Shown: positions 9,255 to 18,542 of the stretch, one piece after another
Layout of the letters: each line of letters begins with the position of its first letter
Numbering within the stretch: the first letter of the stretch is position 1
Assembly: GCF_001267885.1 (NCBI RefSeq)
Contig: NZ_CP012382.1
Coordinates: forward strand, 2,901,001 to 2,965,000
DNA length: 64,000 bases
Source of the DNA: Streptomyces ambofaciens ATCC 23877
GTDB lineage: Bacteria; Actinomycetota; Actinomycetes; Streptomycetales; Streptomycetaceae
Direction: 5' to 3'
Program-made: the position numbers and the translations under genes
Notes under the pieces: model-generated
Database searches by the model: none
What the model saw: only the letters and a program-made list of their open reading frames with translations
Told to the model about the DNA's origin: nothing

Positions 9255-9872
9255 ATGGACTTCTCCGTGAAACCCGTGCTGACCGGCGACAGGACGGCTC
9301 TGCGGCCGTTCACCGAGGCCGACGCCGAGCCCATGGCGGAGATCATCGACGATCCCGAGGTCCGGCGCTTCACCGGCTCACCGGGGCGCGAGCTCACTCC
9401 GGAGGTGCTGCGCGCCTGGTACGGCTCCCGCGGCACCCGGCCCGACCGGCTCGACCTGGCCGTCACCGATCCCGCCGACGGCGAGCTCCTCGGCGAGGTC
9501 GTGCTGTCCGAGTGGCAGCCCGAGACCCGCACCTGCACCTTCCGTACGCTGATCGGCCCGCGGGGCCGCGGCCGGGGCGTGGGCACCGAGGCGACCCGGC
9601 TGATCGTCGGGTACGGCTTCGAGGAAATCGGACTGCACCGCGTCCAGTTGGAGGCCTACGGCTTCAACCACCGGGCCCTGCGCGTCTACGAGAAGGTCGG
9701 GTTCGTGGTGGAGGGAACGCGGCGTCAGGTGGAGCGGCGGGACGGCGAGTGGGTCGACGAGGTGCTGATGGCCGTCCTCGACCACGAGTGGGCCGTCCAC
9801 CGCGGGCACCCGCGGGTCCGCCCCGCACCGGCCGACGGCGCCGCTCGTGGACGCCTGCGCGCGGCCCGGTAG
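9255..9872 (+). CDS. GNAT family N-acetyltransferase (RimJ/RimL type)
   Basis: 205 residues starting at ATG 9255; a GTG three codons upstream is also possible. The order matches RimJ/L-like acetyltransferases: RPFTEADAEPMAEIIDDPEV near the start, the acetyl-CoA loop RGRGVGTEATRLIV at about residue 97, and the late NHRALRVYEKVGFVVEGTRR block. It would transfer an acetyl group from acetyl-CoA to an amine, such as a protein N-terminus or a small molecule. The C-terminal 25 residues are low-complexity. Confidence 0.88.
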   Translation: MDFSVKPVLTGDRTALRPFTEADAEPMAEIIDDPEVRRFTGSPGRELTPEVLRAWYGSRGTRPDRLDLAVTDPADGELLGEVVLSEWQPETRTCTFRTLIGPRGRGRGVGTEATRLIVGYGFEEIGLHRVQLEAYGFNHRALRVYEKVGFVVEGTRRQVERRDGEWVDEVLMAVLDHEWAVHRGHPRVRPAPADGAARGRLRAAR

Positions 9873-9878
9873 CCGCCG

Positions 9879-10916
9879 TCACGGCAGCACGACCACCACC
9901 CCGGCGCCGGGCGCCGTGTCCATGGCCGAGAGGGCCGCGGGGACCGCGTCCAGCGGAATGGCGGCCGTGGTCAGCAGGTCGGGCCGCAGCACTCCCGTGC
10001 GGACCAGCTCCATCATCGGCGGGTAGGTGTGCGCGGCCATGCCGTGGCTGCCGAGGAGAGCCAGCTCCAGGGCGATGAGGCGGTCCATGGGGACCGGTGT
10101 GGTGCCGGCGGGCGAGGGCAGCAGGCCGACCTGGACGTGCCGGCCGCGGCGGCGCAGGCCGTTGACGGACGCGGCGCAGGTGACCGGCGACCCGAGGGCG
10201 TCCAGCGAGAGGTGGGCACCACCTCCGGTCAGGTCGCGCACCGCCTCGGCGGTGTCGGGCACGGCGGTCGCGTCCACGCACGCGGCCGCACCGAACGCGC
10301 GCGCCATCTCCAGCGCCCGGGCCGACACGTCCACGGCGACGACCCGCGCGCCCGAGGCGGCGGCGATCATCACCGCGGACAGGCCCACGCCGCCGCAGCC
10401 GTGCACCGCGACCCACTCGCCCGCCGCGACCCGGCCCTGCTGGACCACGGCCCGGAACGCCGTGGCGAACCGGCAGCCGAGCGAGGCGGCCGTCGAGAAG
10501 GACAGGTCCTCGGGCACGGCGACGAGGTTGACGTCGGCGTGGTCGAGCGCCACGTACTCGGCGAAGGACCCCCAGTGGGTGAAGCCCGGCTGGGTCTGCC
10601 GTTCGCACACCTGGTGGTCGCCCGCCGCGCAGGCCCCGCAGCTCCCGCAGGCGCAGACGAAGGGCACGGTCACCCGGTCGCCGGGCCGCCATCCGGTGAC
10701 CCGGTCGCCGGCCGCCTCGACGACACCGGCGAGCTCGTGGCCGGGCACGTGCGGCAGGGTGATGCCCGGGTCGTGCCCCTGCCATCCGTGCCAGTCGCTG
10801 CGGCACAGGCCGGTGGCCTCGACGCGGACCACGACGCCGTGCGCGGCGGGCTCCGGGTCGGGCACCTCCCGCACCTCGGCGGGCTCCCCGAACCGCTCGA
10901 ACACCACCGCGCGCAT
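9879..10916 (-). CDS. zinc-dependent alcohol dehydrogenase (MDR family)
   Basis: 345 residues of the medium-chain dehydrogenase family. Catalytic zinc ligands appear in [10 protein letters not shown] and GHELAGVVE. The structural zinc lobe has the cysteine run [17 protein letters not shown]. The Rossmann motif is [14 protein letters not shown]. It oxidises an alcohol with NAD(P); the substrate is unknown. The gene is convergent with the acetyltransferase gene, with 6 bases between the stops, and divergent from the copper operon. Confidence 0.9.
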   Translation of the reverse strand: MRAVVFERFGEPAEVREVPDPEPAAHGVVVRVEATGLCRSDWHGWQGHDPGITLPHVPGHELAGVVEAAGDRVTGWRPGDRVTVPFVCACGSCGACAAGDHQVCERQTQPGFTHWGSFAEYVALDHADVNLVAVPEDLSFSTAASLGCRFATAFRAVVQQGRVAAGEWVAVHGCGGVGLSAVMIAAASGARVVAVDVSARALEMARAFGAAACVDATAVPDTAEAVRDLTGGGAHLSLDALGSPVTCAASVNGLRRRGRHVQVGLLPSPAGTTPVPMDRLIALELALLGSHGMAAHTYPPMMELVRTGVLRPDLLTTAAIPLDAVPAALSAMDTAPGAGVVVVLP

Positions 10917-10987
10917 CCGTCACCCTCACTTCCGTACCGGTACTCCCGCTTCCCGTCCCCCATCACACGGCAGGCCCTGCGCCCTCC

Positions 10988-11003
10988 ATACCCCCTAGGG
11001 GTA
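10988..11003 (+). promoter_or_regulatory. CsoR-type copper operator
   Basis: ATACCCCCTAGGGGTA is a near-perfect palindrome 70 bases upstream of the copper chaperone start. It matches the G/C-tract palindromes bound by CsoR, the actinobacterial Cu(I)-responsive repressor. A TACAGT sequence follows immediately and could be the -10 box, so repressor and polymerase would compete. No csoR gene lies in this window. Confidence 0.75.
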
Positions 11004-11072
11004 CAGTGGGGGCACGTGGTCCACGCCGGACCACGGGTACCCGCACGGCACGCCCCGACGAGGAGTAACGAC

Positions 11073-11312
11073 ATGACCGCCCAGACCGACACCCAGGGCT
11101 CCGTCACCACCGTCTACAAGGTGAGCGGTATGAGCTGCGGACACTGCGAGGGCGCCGTCTCCGGCGAGATCTCCGAGCTCCCGGGCGTCGGCTCGGTGCA
11201 GGCCGTCGCCTCGACCGGCGAGGTCACCGTCGTCTCCGAGGCCGCCCTCGACGACGAAGCGGTACGCGCCGCCGTGGACGAGGCGGGCTTCGAACTCGTC
11301 GGCAGGGCCTGA
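11073..11312 (+). CDS. copZ: copper chaperone, HMA domain
   Basis: 79 residues forming one heavy-metal-associated ferredoxin-like domain. The Cu(I)-binding loop is [11 protein letters not shown] (near residue 20), followed by the family pattern [10 protein letters not shown] and VDEAGFELV. It carries Cu(I) in the cytosol and hands it to the P-type ATPase encoded next. The ATG follows AGGAGTAACGAC. The 82-base gap to the ATPase gene and the upstream CsoR-type operator indicate one copper-induced operon. Confidence 0.93.
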   Translation: MTAQTDTQGSVTTVYKVSGMSCGHCEGAVSGEISELPGVGSVQAVASTGEVTVVSEAALDDEAVRAAVDEAGFELVGRA

Positions 11313-11394
11313 GCGGCTCCGCCGCACCCGGCAGCACCCACAGCCCCTCCGGCCGGGCCGCGCACGGCCCGGCCGGCCGTCAGGAGCCTGGACC

Positions 11395-13719
11395 ATGACC
11401 AGCACCACCGCGTCCGACGCCACCGCCGCCCCGGCGACCACCGCCTCCGGCACCCCCTCGGAGGCGTCGCCGGGCGGTCCGGCCGCCGAGCCGGACCTCG
11501 CCCAGGTCGAACTGCTCATCGGCGGGATGACCTGCGCCTCCTGCGCGGCCCGCGTCGAGAAGAAGCTCAACCGCATGGACGGCGTCACCGCCACGGTGAA
11601 CTACGCGACGGAGAAGGCCCGGATCACGTACCCGCCGGACACCGGGGTCGCCGACCTGATCGCGACCGTCGTGAAGACCGGGTACACCGCCGAGGAACCC
11701 GCACCTCCCCCGGAGCCGGCCGCCGGGGCGGACTCCCCCGACGGCCCCGGCGAGGGCGCCGACGGCGCTCCCGAGCCGACCGCCCTCCGCGGGCGTCTCG
11801 TGGTCTGCGCGCTCCTGGCCGCGCCCGTCGTGCTGCTCGCGATGGTTCCGGCGCTCCAGTTCGACAACTGGCAGTGGCTCTCGCTCACCCTCGCCGCGCC
11901 CGTCGTCGTCTGGGGCGGGCTGCCCTTCCACCGCGCCGCGTGGACGAACCTCCGGCACGGCGCGGCCACCATGGACACCCTCGTCTCGCTCGGCACGCTC
12001 GCGGCCTTCGGCTGGTCGCTGTGGGCGCTGTTCCTCGGGGACGCGGGCATGCCGGGCATGCGGCACGGCTTCGATCTCACCGTCTCCCGCACGGACGGCG
12101 CGTCGACGATCTACCTGGAGGCCGCCGCCGGTGTCACCGCGTTCCTCCTGCTCGGCCGCTGGCTGGAGGCCCGCTCCAAGCGCCGCGCCGGCGCCGCGCT
12201 GCGGGCGCTGATGGAGCTGGGCGCGAAGGACGTCGCGGTCCTGCGGGACGGGCGCGAGGTACGGGTCCCGGTGGCCCGGCTCGCGGTCGGCGACCGGTTC
12301 GTCGTACGGCCCGGGGAGAAGATCGCCACCGACGGGACGGTGGTCGAGGGCGCCTCGGCCGTGGACGCCTCGATGCTGACCGGTGAGTCGGTGCCGGTGG
12401 ACGTGACGGTCGGTGACGCCGTCACCGGCGCGACGGTCAACGCCGCGGGCCGGCTGCTGGTCGAGGCGACCCGGGTGGGCGCGGACACGCGGCTGGCGCG
12501 GATGGCGCGGCTCGTGGAGGACGCGCAGAGCGGCAAGGCCGAGGTGCAGCGGCTCGCCGACCGGATCTCCGGGATCTTCGTGCCCGTCGTGCTGCTGATC
12601 GCGTGCGCCACCTTCGGCGGCTGGCTGGGCGCCACCGGCGACACGGTCGCGGCCTTCACCGCCGCCGTCGCCGTACTGATCATCGCCTGCCCGTGCGCGC
12701 TGGGCCTGGCCACGCCGACGGCCCTGATGGTGGGCACGGGCCGCGGCGCCCAGCTGGGCATCCTCATCAAGGGCCCCGAGGTCCTGGAGTCCACGCGGCG
12801 GGTCGACACGGTCGTGCTGGACAAGACCGGCACCGTCACCACCGGCCGCATGACCCTGCACGAGGTGTACGCCGCCGAGGGCACCGACGAGGAGCGGGTG
12901 CTGCGCCTGGCGGGCGCCGTCGAACACGCCTCCGAGCACCCCGTGGCCCGCGCGATCGCGGCCGGCGCCGAGGAGCGGTTCGGCACACCGCCCGCGGTCG
13001 AGGACTTCCGGAACGTCCCCGGTCGCGGCGTACGCGGGCGCGTGGAGGGCCTCCAGGTGGCCGTGGGCCGCCTCTACGACTCCCTGCCGCCCGAGGTCGC
13101 CCGGGCCCGGGACGAGGCCGAGAGGCGGGGCCGTACGGCCGTCGTGGTCGGATGGGACGGCACGGCGCGCGGGGTCGTCACCGTGGCGGACGCGGTCAGG
13201 GAGACCAGCGCCGAGGCGGTGGCCGAGCTGCGCCGGCTGGGGCTCACCCCGGTCCTGCTGACCGGAGACAACCGGCGCGTGGCCGAGTCGGTCGCCCGGA
13301 CCGTCGGCATCGACGAGGTGATCTCCGAGGTGCTGCCCGAGGAGAAGGTCGCCGTGGTGCGGCGGCTGCGCTCCGAGGGCCGTACGGTCGCGATGGTCGG
13401 GGACGGCGTCAACGACGCGGCCGCGCTCGCCACCGCCGATCTGGGGCTGGCGATGGGCACGGGGACGGACGCGGCGATCGAGGCGGGTGACCTGACGCTG
13501 GTGCGCGGGGACCTGCGGGCGGCCGCGGACGCGATCCGGCTCTCCCGGCGGACCCTGTCGACGATCAAGGGCAATCTCGTGTGGGCCTTCGGCTACAACG
13601 TGGCCGCACTGCCGCTGGCCGCCGCCGGGCTGCTGAACCCGATGATCGCGGGGGCGGCGATGGCCTTCTCCTCGGTCTTCGTCGTCACCAACAGCCTCCG
13701 GCTGCGGGCGTTTCGCTGA
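11395..13719 (+). CDS. copA: Cu(I)-exporting P1B-type ATPase
   Basis: 774 residues. One N-terminal HMA domain carries [13 protein letters not shown] (about 43-55), preceded by an Ala/Thr/Pro-rich tail. Eight membrane segments include the transport motif [10 protein letters not shown] (about 432). The phosphorylation site is DKTGTVTTG (about 475), SEHPVARAI is the P1B HP motif, and [10 protein letters not shown] closes the P domain (about 668). It pumps Cu(I) out of the cytoplasm using ATP. It is cotranscribed with the chaperone and ends at a hairpin 31 bases past the stop. Confidence 0.95.
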   Translation: MTSTTASDATAAPATTASGTPSEASPGGPAAEPDLAQVELLIGGMTCASCAARVEKKLNRMDGVTATVNYATEKARITYPPDTGVADLIATVVKTGYTAEEPAPPPEPAAGADSPDGPGEGADGAPEPTALRGRLVVCALLAAPVVLLAMVPALQFDNWQWLSLTLAAPVVVWGGLPFHRAAWTNLRHGAATMDTLVSLGTLAAFGWSLWALFLGDAGMPGMRHGFDLTVSRTDGASTIYLEAAAGVTAFLLLGRWLEARSKRRAGAALRALMELGAKDVAVLRDGREVRVPVARLAVGDRFVVRPGEKIATDGTVVEGASAVDASMLTGESVPVDVTVGDAVTGATVNAAGRLLVEATRVGADTRLARMARLVEDAQSGKAEVQRLADRISGIFVPVVLLIACATFGGWLGATGDTVAAFTAAVAVLIIACPCALGLATPTALMVGTGRGAQLGILIKGPEVLESTRRVDTVVLDKTGTVTTGRMTLHEVYAAEGTDEERVLRLAGAVEHASEHPVARAIAAGAEERFGTPPAVEDFRNVPGRGVRGRVEGLQVAVGRLYDSLPPEVARARDEAERRGRTAVVVGWDGTARGVVTVADAVRETSAEAVAELRRLGLTPVLLTGDNRRVAESVARTVGIDEVISEVLPEEKVAVVRRLRSEGRTVAMVGDGVNDAAALATADLGLAMGTGTDAAIEAGDLTLVRGDLRAAADAIRLSRRTLSTIKGNLVWAFGYNVAALPLAAAGLLNPMIAGAAMAFSSVFVVTNSLRLRAFR

Positions 13720-13749
13720 GGTCTCGATGCCCGGACCCCTATGGAGTCC

Positions 13750-13788
13750 TGCGCGAGCCTCACATAAGCTCTTCACAAGGCTCGCGCA
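13750..13788 (+). terminator. terminator of the copper operon
   Basis: TGCGCGAGCCT and its perfect complement form an 11-bp stem around a 17-nt loop, followed by the T-rich TCTTCCTT. Confidence 0.7.
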
Positions 13789-13825
13789 TCTTCCTTACGC
13801 TTGGGTACCGTTCGACGTATCGGGG

Positions 13826-13856
13826 CTCTTGCGTACCTAACGGACATACGCAAGAG
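13826..13856. repeat. perfect 10-bp inverted repeat
   Basis: CTCTTGCGTA, 11-nt spacer, TACGCAAGAG. It stands between the copA terminator and a second inverted repeat and is not explained by any adjacent gene. It could be an operator or an RNA stem. Confidence 0.6.
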
Positions 13857-13914
13857 ACGCAGATCACAGTGATGCGAACGTAACCATCTAAGGGGTTCGA
13901 AGGTCTAAGTTGGC

Positions 13915-13952
13915 GATGTCAGGCAGCGTCTTGGGGGGCGCCACCTGACATC
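13915..13952. repeat. perfect 9-bp inverted repeat
   Basis: GATGTCAGG, 20-nt loop, CCTGACATC. The loop contains one copy of CGTCTTGGGGG and another copy follows the stem, so an alternative-structure RNA is conceivable. Confidence 0.55.
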
Positions 13953-14323
13953 TGGGGACGTCTTGGGGGACTTTCCCAGAGCTGCGTTGCCGGGACACGT
14001 ACACCGGGAAGCTTTGAGCGGCCCTCCCGGTCGTGCGCTGTCCCGGCAGACCGCACGACGGACACACGAGCACGACAGACACACGACACGCAGGCGGGTC
14101 CGCCCGTCGGCTCAGCACAGCGATTCAGGCGCTGTCCTCACAGACGCCCGGCCGGATCCCGTGGGGGGAATCCGCACCGGGACATGGGAAGGCGCCCTGG
14201 TTCGTCGGCCCGTGGGGGGACCGGCGCCGGGGCGCCTTTCGCTGTTCGTCGTGCGTCGTGCGTCGTGCGCCACCGGACCAGACCGGACCAGGCCGAACCC
14301 GAACCCGACCCCGGACAGCGAAA

Positions 14324-14357
14324 GACCCCGCACCGACCAGGGGTCGGATACGGGGTC
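14324..14357 (-). terminator. citrate synthase terminator
   Basis: GACCCCG and CCGACC pair with GGTCGG and CGGGGTC around a 3-nt loop with a small internal bulge. On the minus strand TTTCGCTG follows. It lies 22 bases past the stop codon. Confidence 0.75.
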
Positions 14358-14378
14358 CACCAGCCTCGAAGAGGACGC

Positions 14379-15668
14379 TCAGCGCTCTTCGACCGGCACG
14401 AAGTCGCGCTCCACGACACCCGTGTAGATCTGGCGCGGGCGGCCGATGCGGGAGCCCGGCTCCTTGATCATCTCGTGCCACTGGGCGATCCAGCCCGGCA
14501 GCCGGCCGAGGGCGAACAGGACCGTGAACATCTCGGTCGGGAAGCCCATGGCCCGGTAGATCAGGCCGGTGTAGAAGTCGACGTTCGGGTAGAGGCTGCG
14601 CGAGACGAAGTAGTCGTCGGAGAGCGCGTGCTCCTCCAGCTTGAGGGCGATGTCCAGCAGCTCGTCGGACTTGCCGAGGGCGGAGAGGACGTCGTGCGCG
14701 GCGGCCTTGATGATCTTGGCACGCGGGTCGAAGTTCTTGTAGACCCGGTGGCCGAAGCCCATCAGGCGGACGCCGTCCTCCTTGTTCTTCACCTTGCGGA
14801 TGAAGGTGTCGACGTCGCCACCGTTGTCGCGGATGCCCTCGAGCATCTCCAGCACCGACTGGTTGGCGCCGCCGTGCAGCGGGCCCCAGAGGGCGTTGAT
14901 GCCCGCGGAGATCGACGCGAACATGTTGGCCTGCGAGGAACCGACCAGGCGGACCGTGGAGGTCGAGCAGTTCTGCTCGTGGTCCGCGTGCAGGATCAGC
15001 AGCTTGTCCAGGGCGGAGACGACCGTCGGGTCGAGCTCGTACTCCTGCGCCGGGACCGAGAACGTCATGCGCAGGAAGTTCTCGACGTAGCCGAGGTCGT
15101 TGCGCGGGTAGACGAACGGGTGACCGATCGACTTCTTGTACGCGTACGCCGCGATCGTCGGAAGCTTGGCGAGCAGCCGGATCGTGGAGAGGTTGCGCTG
15201 ACGCTCGTCGAACGGGTTGTGGCTGTCCTGGTAGAACGTCGACAGCGCCGAGACGACCGACGACAGCATGGCCATCGGGTGGGCGTCGCGCGGGAAGCCC
15301 TTGTAGAAGTTCTTGACGTCCTCGTGCAGCAGGGTGTGCTGCGTGATCTCGTTCTTGAACGCGGTGAGCTCGTCGACCGTGGGCAGCTCGCCGTTGATCA
15401 GCAGGTAGGCGACCTCCACGAAGGAGGAACGCTCGGCCAGCTGCTCGATCGGGTAGCCGCGGTAGCGGAGGATGCCCGCCTCGCCGTCCAGATACGTGAT
15501 GGCGGATTTATAGGCGGCGGTGTTGCCGTAACCGCTGTCCAGCGTCACCAGACCGGTCTGGGCGCGGAGCTTCCCGATGTCGAAGCCCTTGTCACCGACG
15601 GTGCTGTCGATCACCGGGTAGGTGTACTCGCCGTCGCCGTACCGCAGTACTACAGAGTTGTCGCTCAC
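14379..15668 (-). CDS. gltA: type II citrate synthase
   Basis: 429 residues. It condenses oxaloacetate and acetyl-CoA to citrate at the entry of the TCA cycle. Visible are the early TLDSGYGNTA and ITYLDGEAGILRYRGYPIEQLAE, the histidine segment ILHADHEQNCSTS (about 231), the catalytic histidine in GFGHRVYKNFDPRA (about 306), and LPGWIAQWHEM near the end. The N-terminal beta-domain identifies the hexameric bacterial type. I start at GTG 15668, with AGGGA close upstream; an in-frame GTG lies four codons earlier. Leader palindrome at 15776-15794. Confidence 0.96.
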   Translation of the reverse strand: MSDNSVVLRYGDGEYTYPVIDSTVGDKGFDIGKLRAQTGLVTLDSGYGNTAAYKSAITYLDGEAGILRYRGYPIEQLAERSSFVEVAYLLINGELPTVDELTAFKNEITQHTLLHEDVKNFYKGFPRDAHPMAMLSSVVSALSTFYQDSHNPFDERQRNLSTIRLLAKLPTIAAYAYKKSIGHPFVYPRNDLGYVENFLRMTFSVPAQEYELDPTVVSALDKLLILHADHEQNCSTSTVRLVGSSQANMFASISAGINALWGPLHGGANQSVLEMLEGIRDNGGDVDTFIRKVKNKEDGVRLMGFGHRVYKNFDPRAKIIKAAAHDVLSALGKSDELLDIALKLEEHALSDDYFVSRSLYPNVDFYTGLIYRAMGFPTEMFTVLFALGRLPGWIAQWHEMIKEPGSRIGRPRQIYTGVVERDFVPVEER

Positions 15669-15775
15669 GTCTTCCCTCACCGACGTAGTGCCTCATCTTC
15701 GAGGTGCCCTGACTGTCTCTACCATCCCCCACTTGGCTCAGGAGAGTGCACTCGGGGTCGACCATCGGGCCTATC

Positions 15776-15794
15776 GGCGGCACTCAGTGCCGCC
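15776..15794. promoter_or_regulatory. palindrome in the citrate synthase leader
   Basis: GGCGGCACT-C-AGTGCCGCC is a perfect 9-bp inverted repeat with a single central base, 108 bases upstream of the gltA start. The tight centre suggests a protein operator rather than a terminator. Confidence 0.45.
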
Positions 15795-15911
15795 AACTTG
15801 CTCATCCTGCCCCCTCTCCTTCCCTTCCGGAAGTGCTCTGTGACCTTTCCGACTCGTTTGATCGATCATTTTTTTCACAGGGGCCGAGCGGGTCACGGGA
15901 AGGTCTGTGGA

Positions 15912-18167
15912 TCAGGAGCCCGCCAGCCGGAAGTCGAGCGCCGTGCAGCGCCGGCCGGCCGACACCGTGCGCACCGCCTGCCCGATGGCCTTGCGGGAGC
16001 CGACGAGGACGACCAGCTTCTTGGCCCGGGTGACCGCCGTGTACAGCAGGTTCCGCTGGAGCATCATCCAGGCGCCGGTCGTCACGGGGATCACCACCGC
16101 CGGGTACTCGCTGCCCTGGGAGCGGTGGATGGTCACCGCGTAGGCGTGGGCCAGTTCGTCCAGTTCGTCGAACTCGTACGGAACCTCCTCGTCCTCGTCC
16201 GTCAGCACGGTGAGGCGCTGGTCCACCGGGTCGAGCGAGGTGACCACGCCGACGGTGCCGTTGAAGACCCCGTTCTCACCCTTGTCGTAATTGTTGCGAA
16301 TCTGGGTCACCTTGTCGCCGACCCGGAAGACCCGGCCGCCGAACCGCTTCTCCGGCACGTCCGGCCGCCCCGGGGTGACCGCCTGCTGGAGCAGTCCGTT
16401 CAGCGCGCCGGCCCCGGCGGGGCCCCGGTGCATGGGCGCGAGGACCTGGACGTCGCGGCGCGGGTCGAGGCCGAACCTGGCGGGGATGCGGCGGGCGGCG
16501 ACGTCCACGGTGAGCCGGCCCGCCTCCTCCGTGTCGTCCTCGACGAAGAGGAAGAAGTCCTTCATGCCGTCGGTGAGCGGGTGCTGCCCGGCGTTGATCC
16601 GGTGGGCGTTGGTCACGACCCCCGACTGCTGGGCCTGCCGGAACACGCGGGTGAGCCGCACGGCCGGTACGGGGCTGCCGGGGGCCAGCAGGTCCCGCAG
16701 CACCTCCCCCGCGCCGACGCTGGGCAGCTGGTCCACGTCCCCGACGAAGAGCAGGTGGGCGCCCGGAGGCACGGCCTTGACCAGCTTGTTGGCGAGGAGG
16801 AGGTCGAGCATGGACGCCTCGTCGACCACGACGAGGTCGGCGTCGAGCGGCCGGTCCCGGTCGTAGGCCGCGTCGCCGCCCGGCTTGAGCTCCAGCAGGC
16901 GGTGGACCGTGGAGGCCTCGGCGCCGGTCAGCTCGGCCAGGCGCTTGGCCGCCCGGCCGGTGGGCGCGGCGAGCACCACCTTCGCCTTCTTGGCGCGGGC
17001 CAGCTCGACGATGGACCTGACGGTGAACGACTTGCCGCACCCCGGCCCGCCGGTGAGGACGGCGACCTTCTCGGTGAGCGCCAGCTTGACGGCCGCCTCC
17101 TGTTCGGGGGCGAGGTCGGCGCCGGTGCGGTGCTTGAGCCATCCGAGCGCTTTGTCCCAGGCCACGTCCCCGAATCCCGGCATCCGGTCCTCGCCGGTGC
17201 GCAGCAGGCGCAGCAGCTGGGCGGAGAGCGCCAGCTCGGCGCGGTGGAAGGGGACGAGGTAGACGGCGGTGACGGGGTCGCCGCCCTCGGGGCCGGGGAC
17301 CTTCTCGCGGACGACGCCGGGGTCCTCACCGTCCTCCTCCGGCTCGGCGGCCAGTTCGCCGAGGCACTCGATGACCAGACCGGTGTCCACCTGGAGCAGC
17401 TTCACCGCGTCGGCGATCAGCTTCTCCTCCGGGAGGTAGCAGTGGCCCTGGTCGGTGGCCTGCGACAGGGCGTACTGCAAGCCCGCCTTCACCCGGTCCG
17501 GGCTGTCGTGCGGGATGCCGACGGACTGGGCGATCTTGTCGGCGGTGAGGAACCCGATGCCCCAGACGTCGGCGGCGAGGCGGTAGGGCTGGTTCTTCAC
17601 GACGGAGATCGACGCGTCGCCGTACTTCTTGTAGATCCTGACCGCGATCGACGTGGACACCTCGACGGTCTGGAGGAAGAGCATGACCTCCTTGATCGCC
17701 TTCTGCTCCTCCCAGGCGTCGGCGATCTTCCTGGTCCGCTTGGGACCGAGGCCCGGCACCTCGATGAGCCGCTTGGGCTCCTCCTCGATGATCGTGAGGG
17801 TGTCGACCCCGAAGTGCTGGGTGATGCGGTCGGCGAAGACCGGGCCGATGCCCTTGACCAGGCCCGACCCGAGGTAGCGGCGGATGCCCTGGACCGTGGC
17901 GGGCAGGACGGTCGTGTAGTTCTCGACGTGGAACTGCTTGCCGTACTGCGGGTGGGACCCCCAGCGGCCCTCCATCCGCAGGGACTCCCCGGCCTGGGCA
18001 CCCAGCAGCGCGCCGACGACCGTCAGCAGGTCACCGGCGCCCCTGCCGGTGTCGACGCGGGCGACCGTGTAGCCGTTCTCCTCGTTGGCGTACGTGATGC
18101 GTTCCAGGACGCCTTCGAGGGTGGCGAGCCGGCGCTCGCCGGGAGCGGCATCGGACTGGTTGGGCAT
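15912..18167 (-). CDS. recD2: RecD2-like ATP-dependent DNA helicase (SF1B)
   Basis: 751 residues. The N-terminus begins LATLEGVLERITYANEENGYTVARV, typical of YrrC/RecD2. Helix-hairpin-helix segments follow (VKGIGPVFADRI; VPGLGPKRTRKI). The motor has Walker A LTGGPGCGKSFT (about 374), Walker B VVDEASMLD (about 446), the HRSQGSEYPAVVIP motif and the closing LLYTAVTRAKKLVVLVG. The family unwinds DNA 5' to 3' without RecBC. The ATG at 18167 is chosen: the frame stays open 93 codons upstream, but that stretch is a relic of a different gene. Downstream is the citrate synthase gene, 243 bases away. Confidence 0.92.
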   Translation of the reverse strand: MPNQSDAAPGERRLATLEGVLERITYANEENGYTVARVDTGRGAGDLLTVVGALLGAQAGESLRMEGRWGSHPQYGKQFHVENYTTVLPATVQGIRRYLGSGLVKGIGPVFADRITQHFGVDTLTIIEEEPKRLIEVPGLGPKRTRKIADAWEEQKAIKEVMLFLQTVEVSTSIAVRIYKKYGDASISVVKNQPYRLAADVWGIGFLTADKIAQSVGIPHDSPDRVKAGLQYALSQATDQGHCYLPEEKLIADAVKLLQVDTGLVIECLGELAAEPEEDGEDPGVVREKVPGPEGGDPVTAVYLVPFHRAELALSAQLLRLLRTGEDRMPGFGDVAWDKALGWLKHRTGADLAPEQEAAVKLALTEKVAVLTGGPGCGKSFTVRSIVELARAKKAKVVLAAPTGRAAKRLAELTGAEASTVHRLLELKPGGDAAYDRDRPLDADLVVVDEASMLDLLLANKLVKAVPPGAHLLFVGDVDQLPSVGAGEVLRDLLAPGSPVPAVRLTRVFRQAQQSGVVTNAHRINAGQHPLTDGMKDFFLFVEDDTEEAGRLTVDVAARRIPARFGLDPRRDVQVLAPMHRGPAGAGALNGLLQQAVTPGRPDVPEKRFGGRVFRVGDKVTQIRNNYDKGENGVFNGTVGVVTSLDPVDQRLTVLTDEDEEVPYEFDELDELAHAYAVTIHRSQGSEYPAVVIPVTTGAWMMLQRNLLYTAVTRAKKLVVLVGSRKAIGQAVRTVSAGRRCTALDFRLAGS

Positions 18168-18446
18168 GGTGCGACGGTACCGGTGGGGTGTGACAGCGCG
18201 CGGGGCTGCGATCTCCAGGCAGTTGTCGACGTGGCCGTGTCTGGCCAGCGGATGCCATCCCCACACGTCGGCGCACGGTGACCAGCGGACACGGAGGGCG
18301 GCGGGGCCCCTGGTGTGCCGGACGGCGTTGGACACCAGCTCCGTGGCGAGCAGTTCGGCAACCGGGGCAAGTACGTATGGTGCGAACTGGCCGCCGCCTG
18401 ACCGGGCCCGGGCGTCCAGTACTCCCTCGGAAACGAGGATATTCAT
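18168..18446 (-). pseudogene. relic of a histidine-kinase-like ATP-binding regulator
   Basis: In the frame open upstream of the helicase start, PVAELLATELVSNAVRHTRG and the following PAALRVRW are unmistakable for the GHKL ATPase domain of the small anti-sigma-like ATP-binding proteins abundant in Streptomyces (N-box ELVSNAVRH). After this the sequence loses the G-box and runs without a stop into the helicase gene. Sequence before residue 25 is also off-pattern. It is therefore a truncated remnant fused by chance to the helicase frame. The 43-bp element at 18468-18510 lies just upstream, as expected for its old promoter. Confidence 0.75.
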
Positions 18447-18467
18447 CAGCCGTCTGTCATCCCTGCG

Positions 18468-18510
18468 CTCATACGAGCACCTGTAGTACAGACCTGCCTC
18501 AAGTGCTCAC
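18468..18510. promoter_or_regulatory. bipartite element, copy 1 (CTCATACGAG-N22-CAAGTGCTCAC)
   Basis: CTCATACGAG at 18468-18477 and CAAGTGCTCAC at 18500-18510 recur at 58179-58221 with the same 32-base start-to-start spacing. CTCATACGAG itself is a near-palindrome (CTC/GAG arms). Here it lies upstream of the decayed ATP-binding gene. Confidence 0.65.
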
Positions 18511-18542
18511 GGTTTGCCGCAGGAGGTGGTGGGGCGCCGGTG

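Larger units (their letters stand above)
13720..14378. other. gene-free region with three hairpins (orphan leader?)
   Basis: This 659-base region between convergent copA and citrate synthase genes is longer than needed for two terminators. Beyond the copA terminator it holds two more perfect inverted repeats (13826-13856, 13915-13952) and repeated CGTCTTGGGGG (13927-13937 and 13959-13969). It looks like a promoter and leader on the + strand, but no gene with recognisable family features follows before the citrate synthase terminator. A lost gene or an unannotated RNA are both possible. Confidence 0.5.

Noticed and set aside
13890..13905. GGGGTTCGAAGG, like a tRNA T-loop
   Set aside because: No acceptor, D or anticodon stem can be built around it.
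14184..18281. 1365-codon open frame antisense to citrate synthase and the helicase
   Set aside because: It spans two genes with clear catalytic motifs on the other strand; composition is typical of an antisense shadow.
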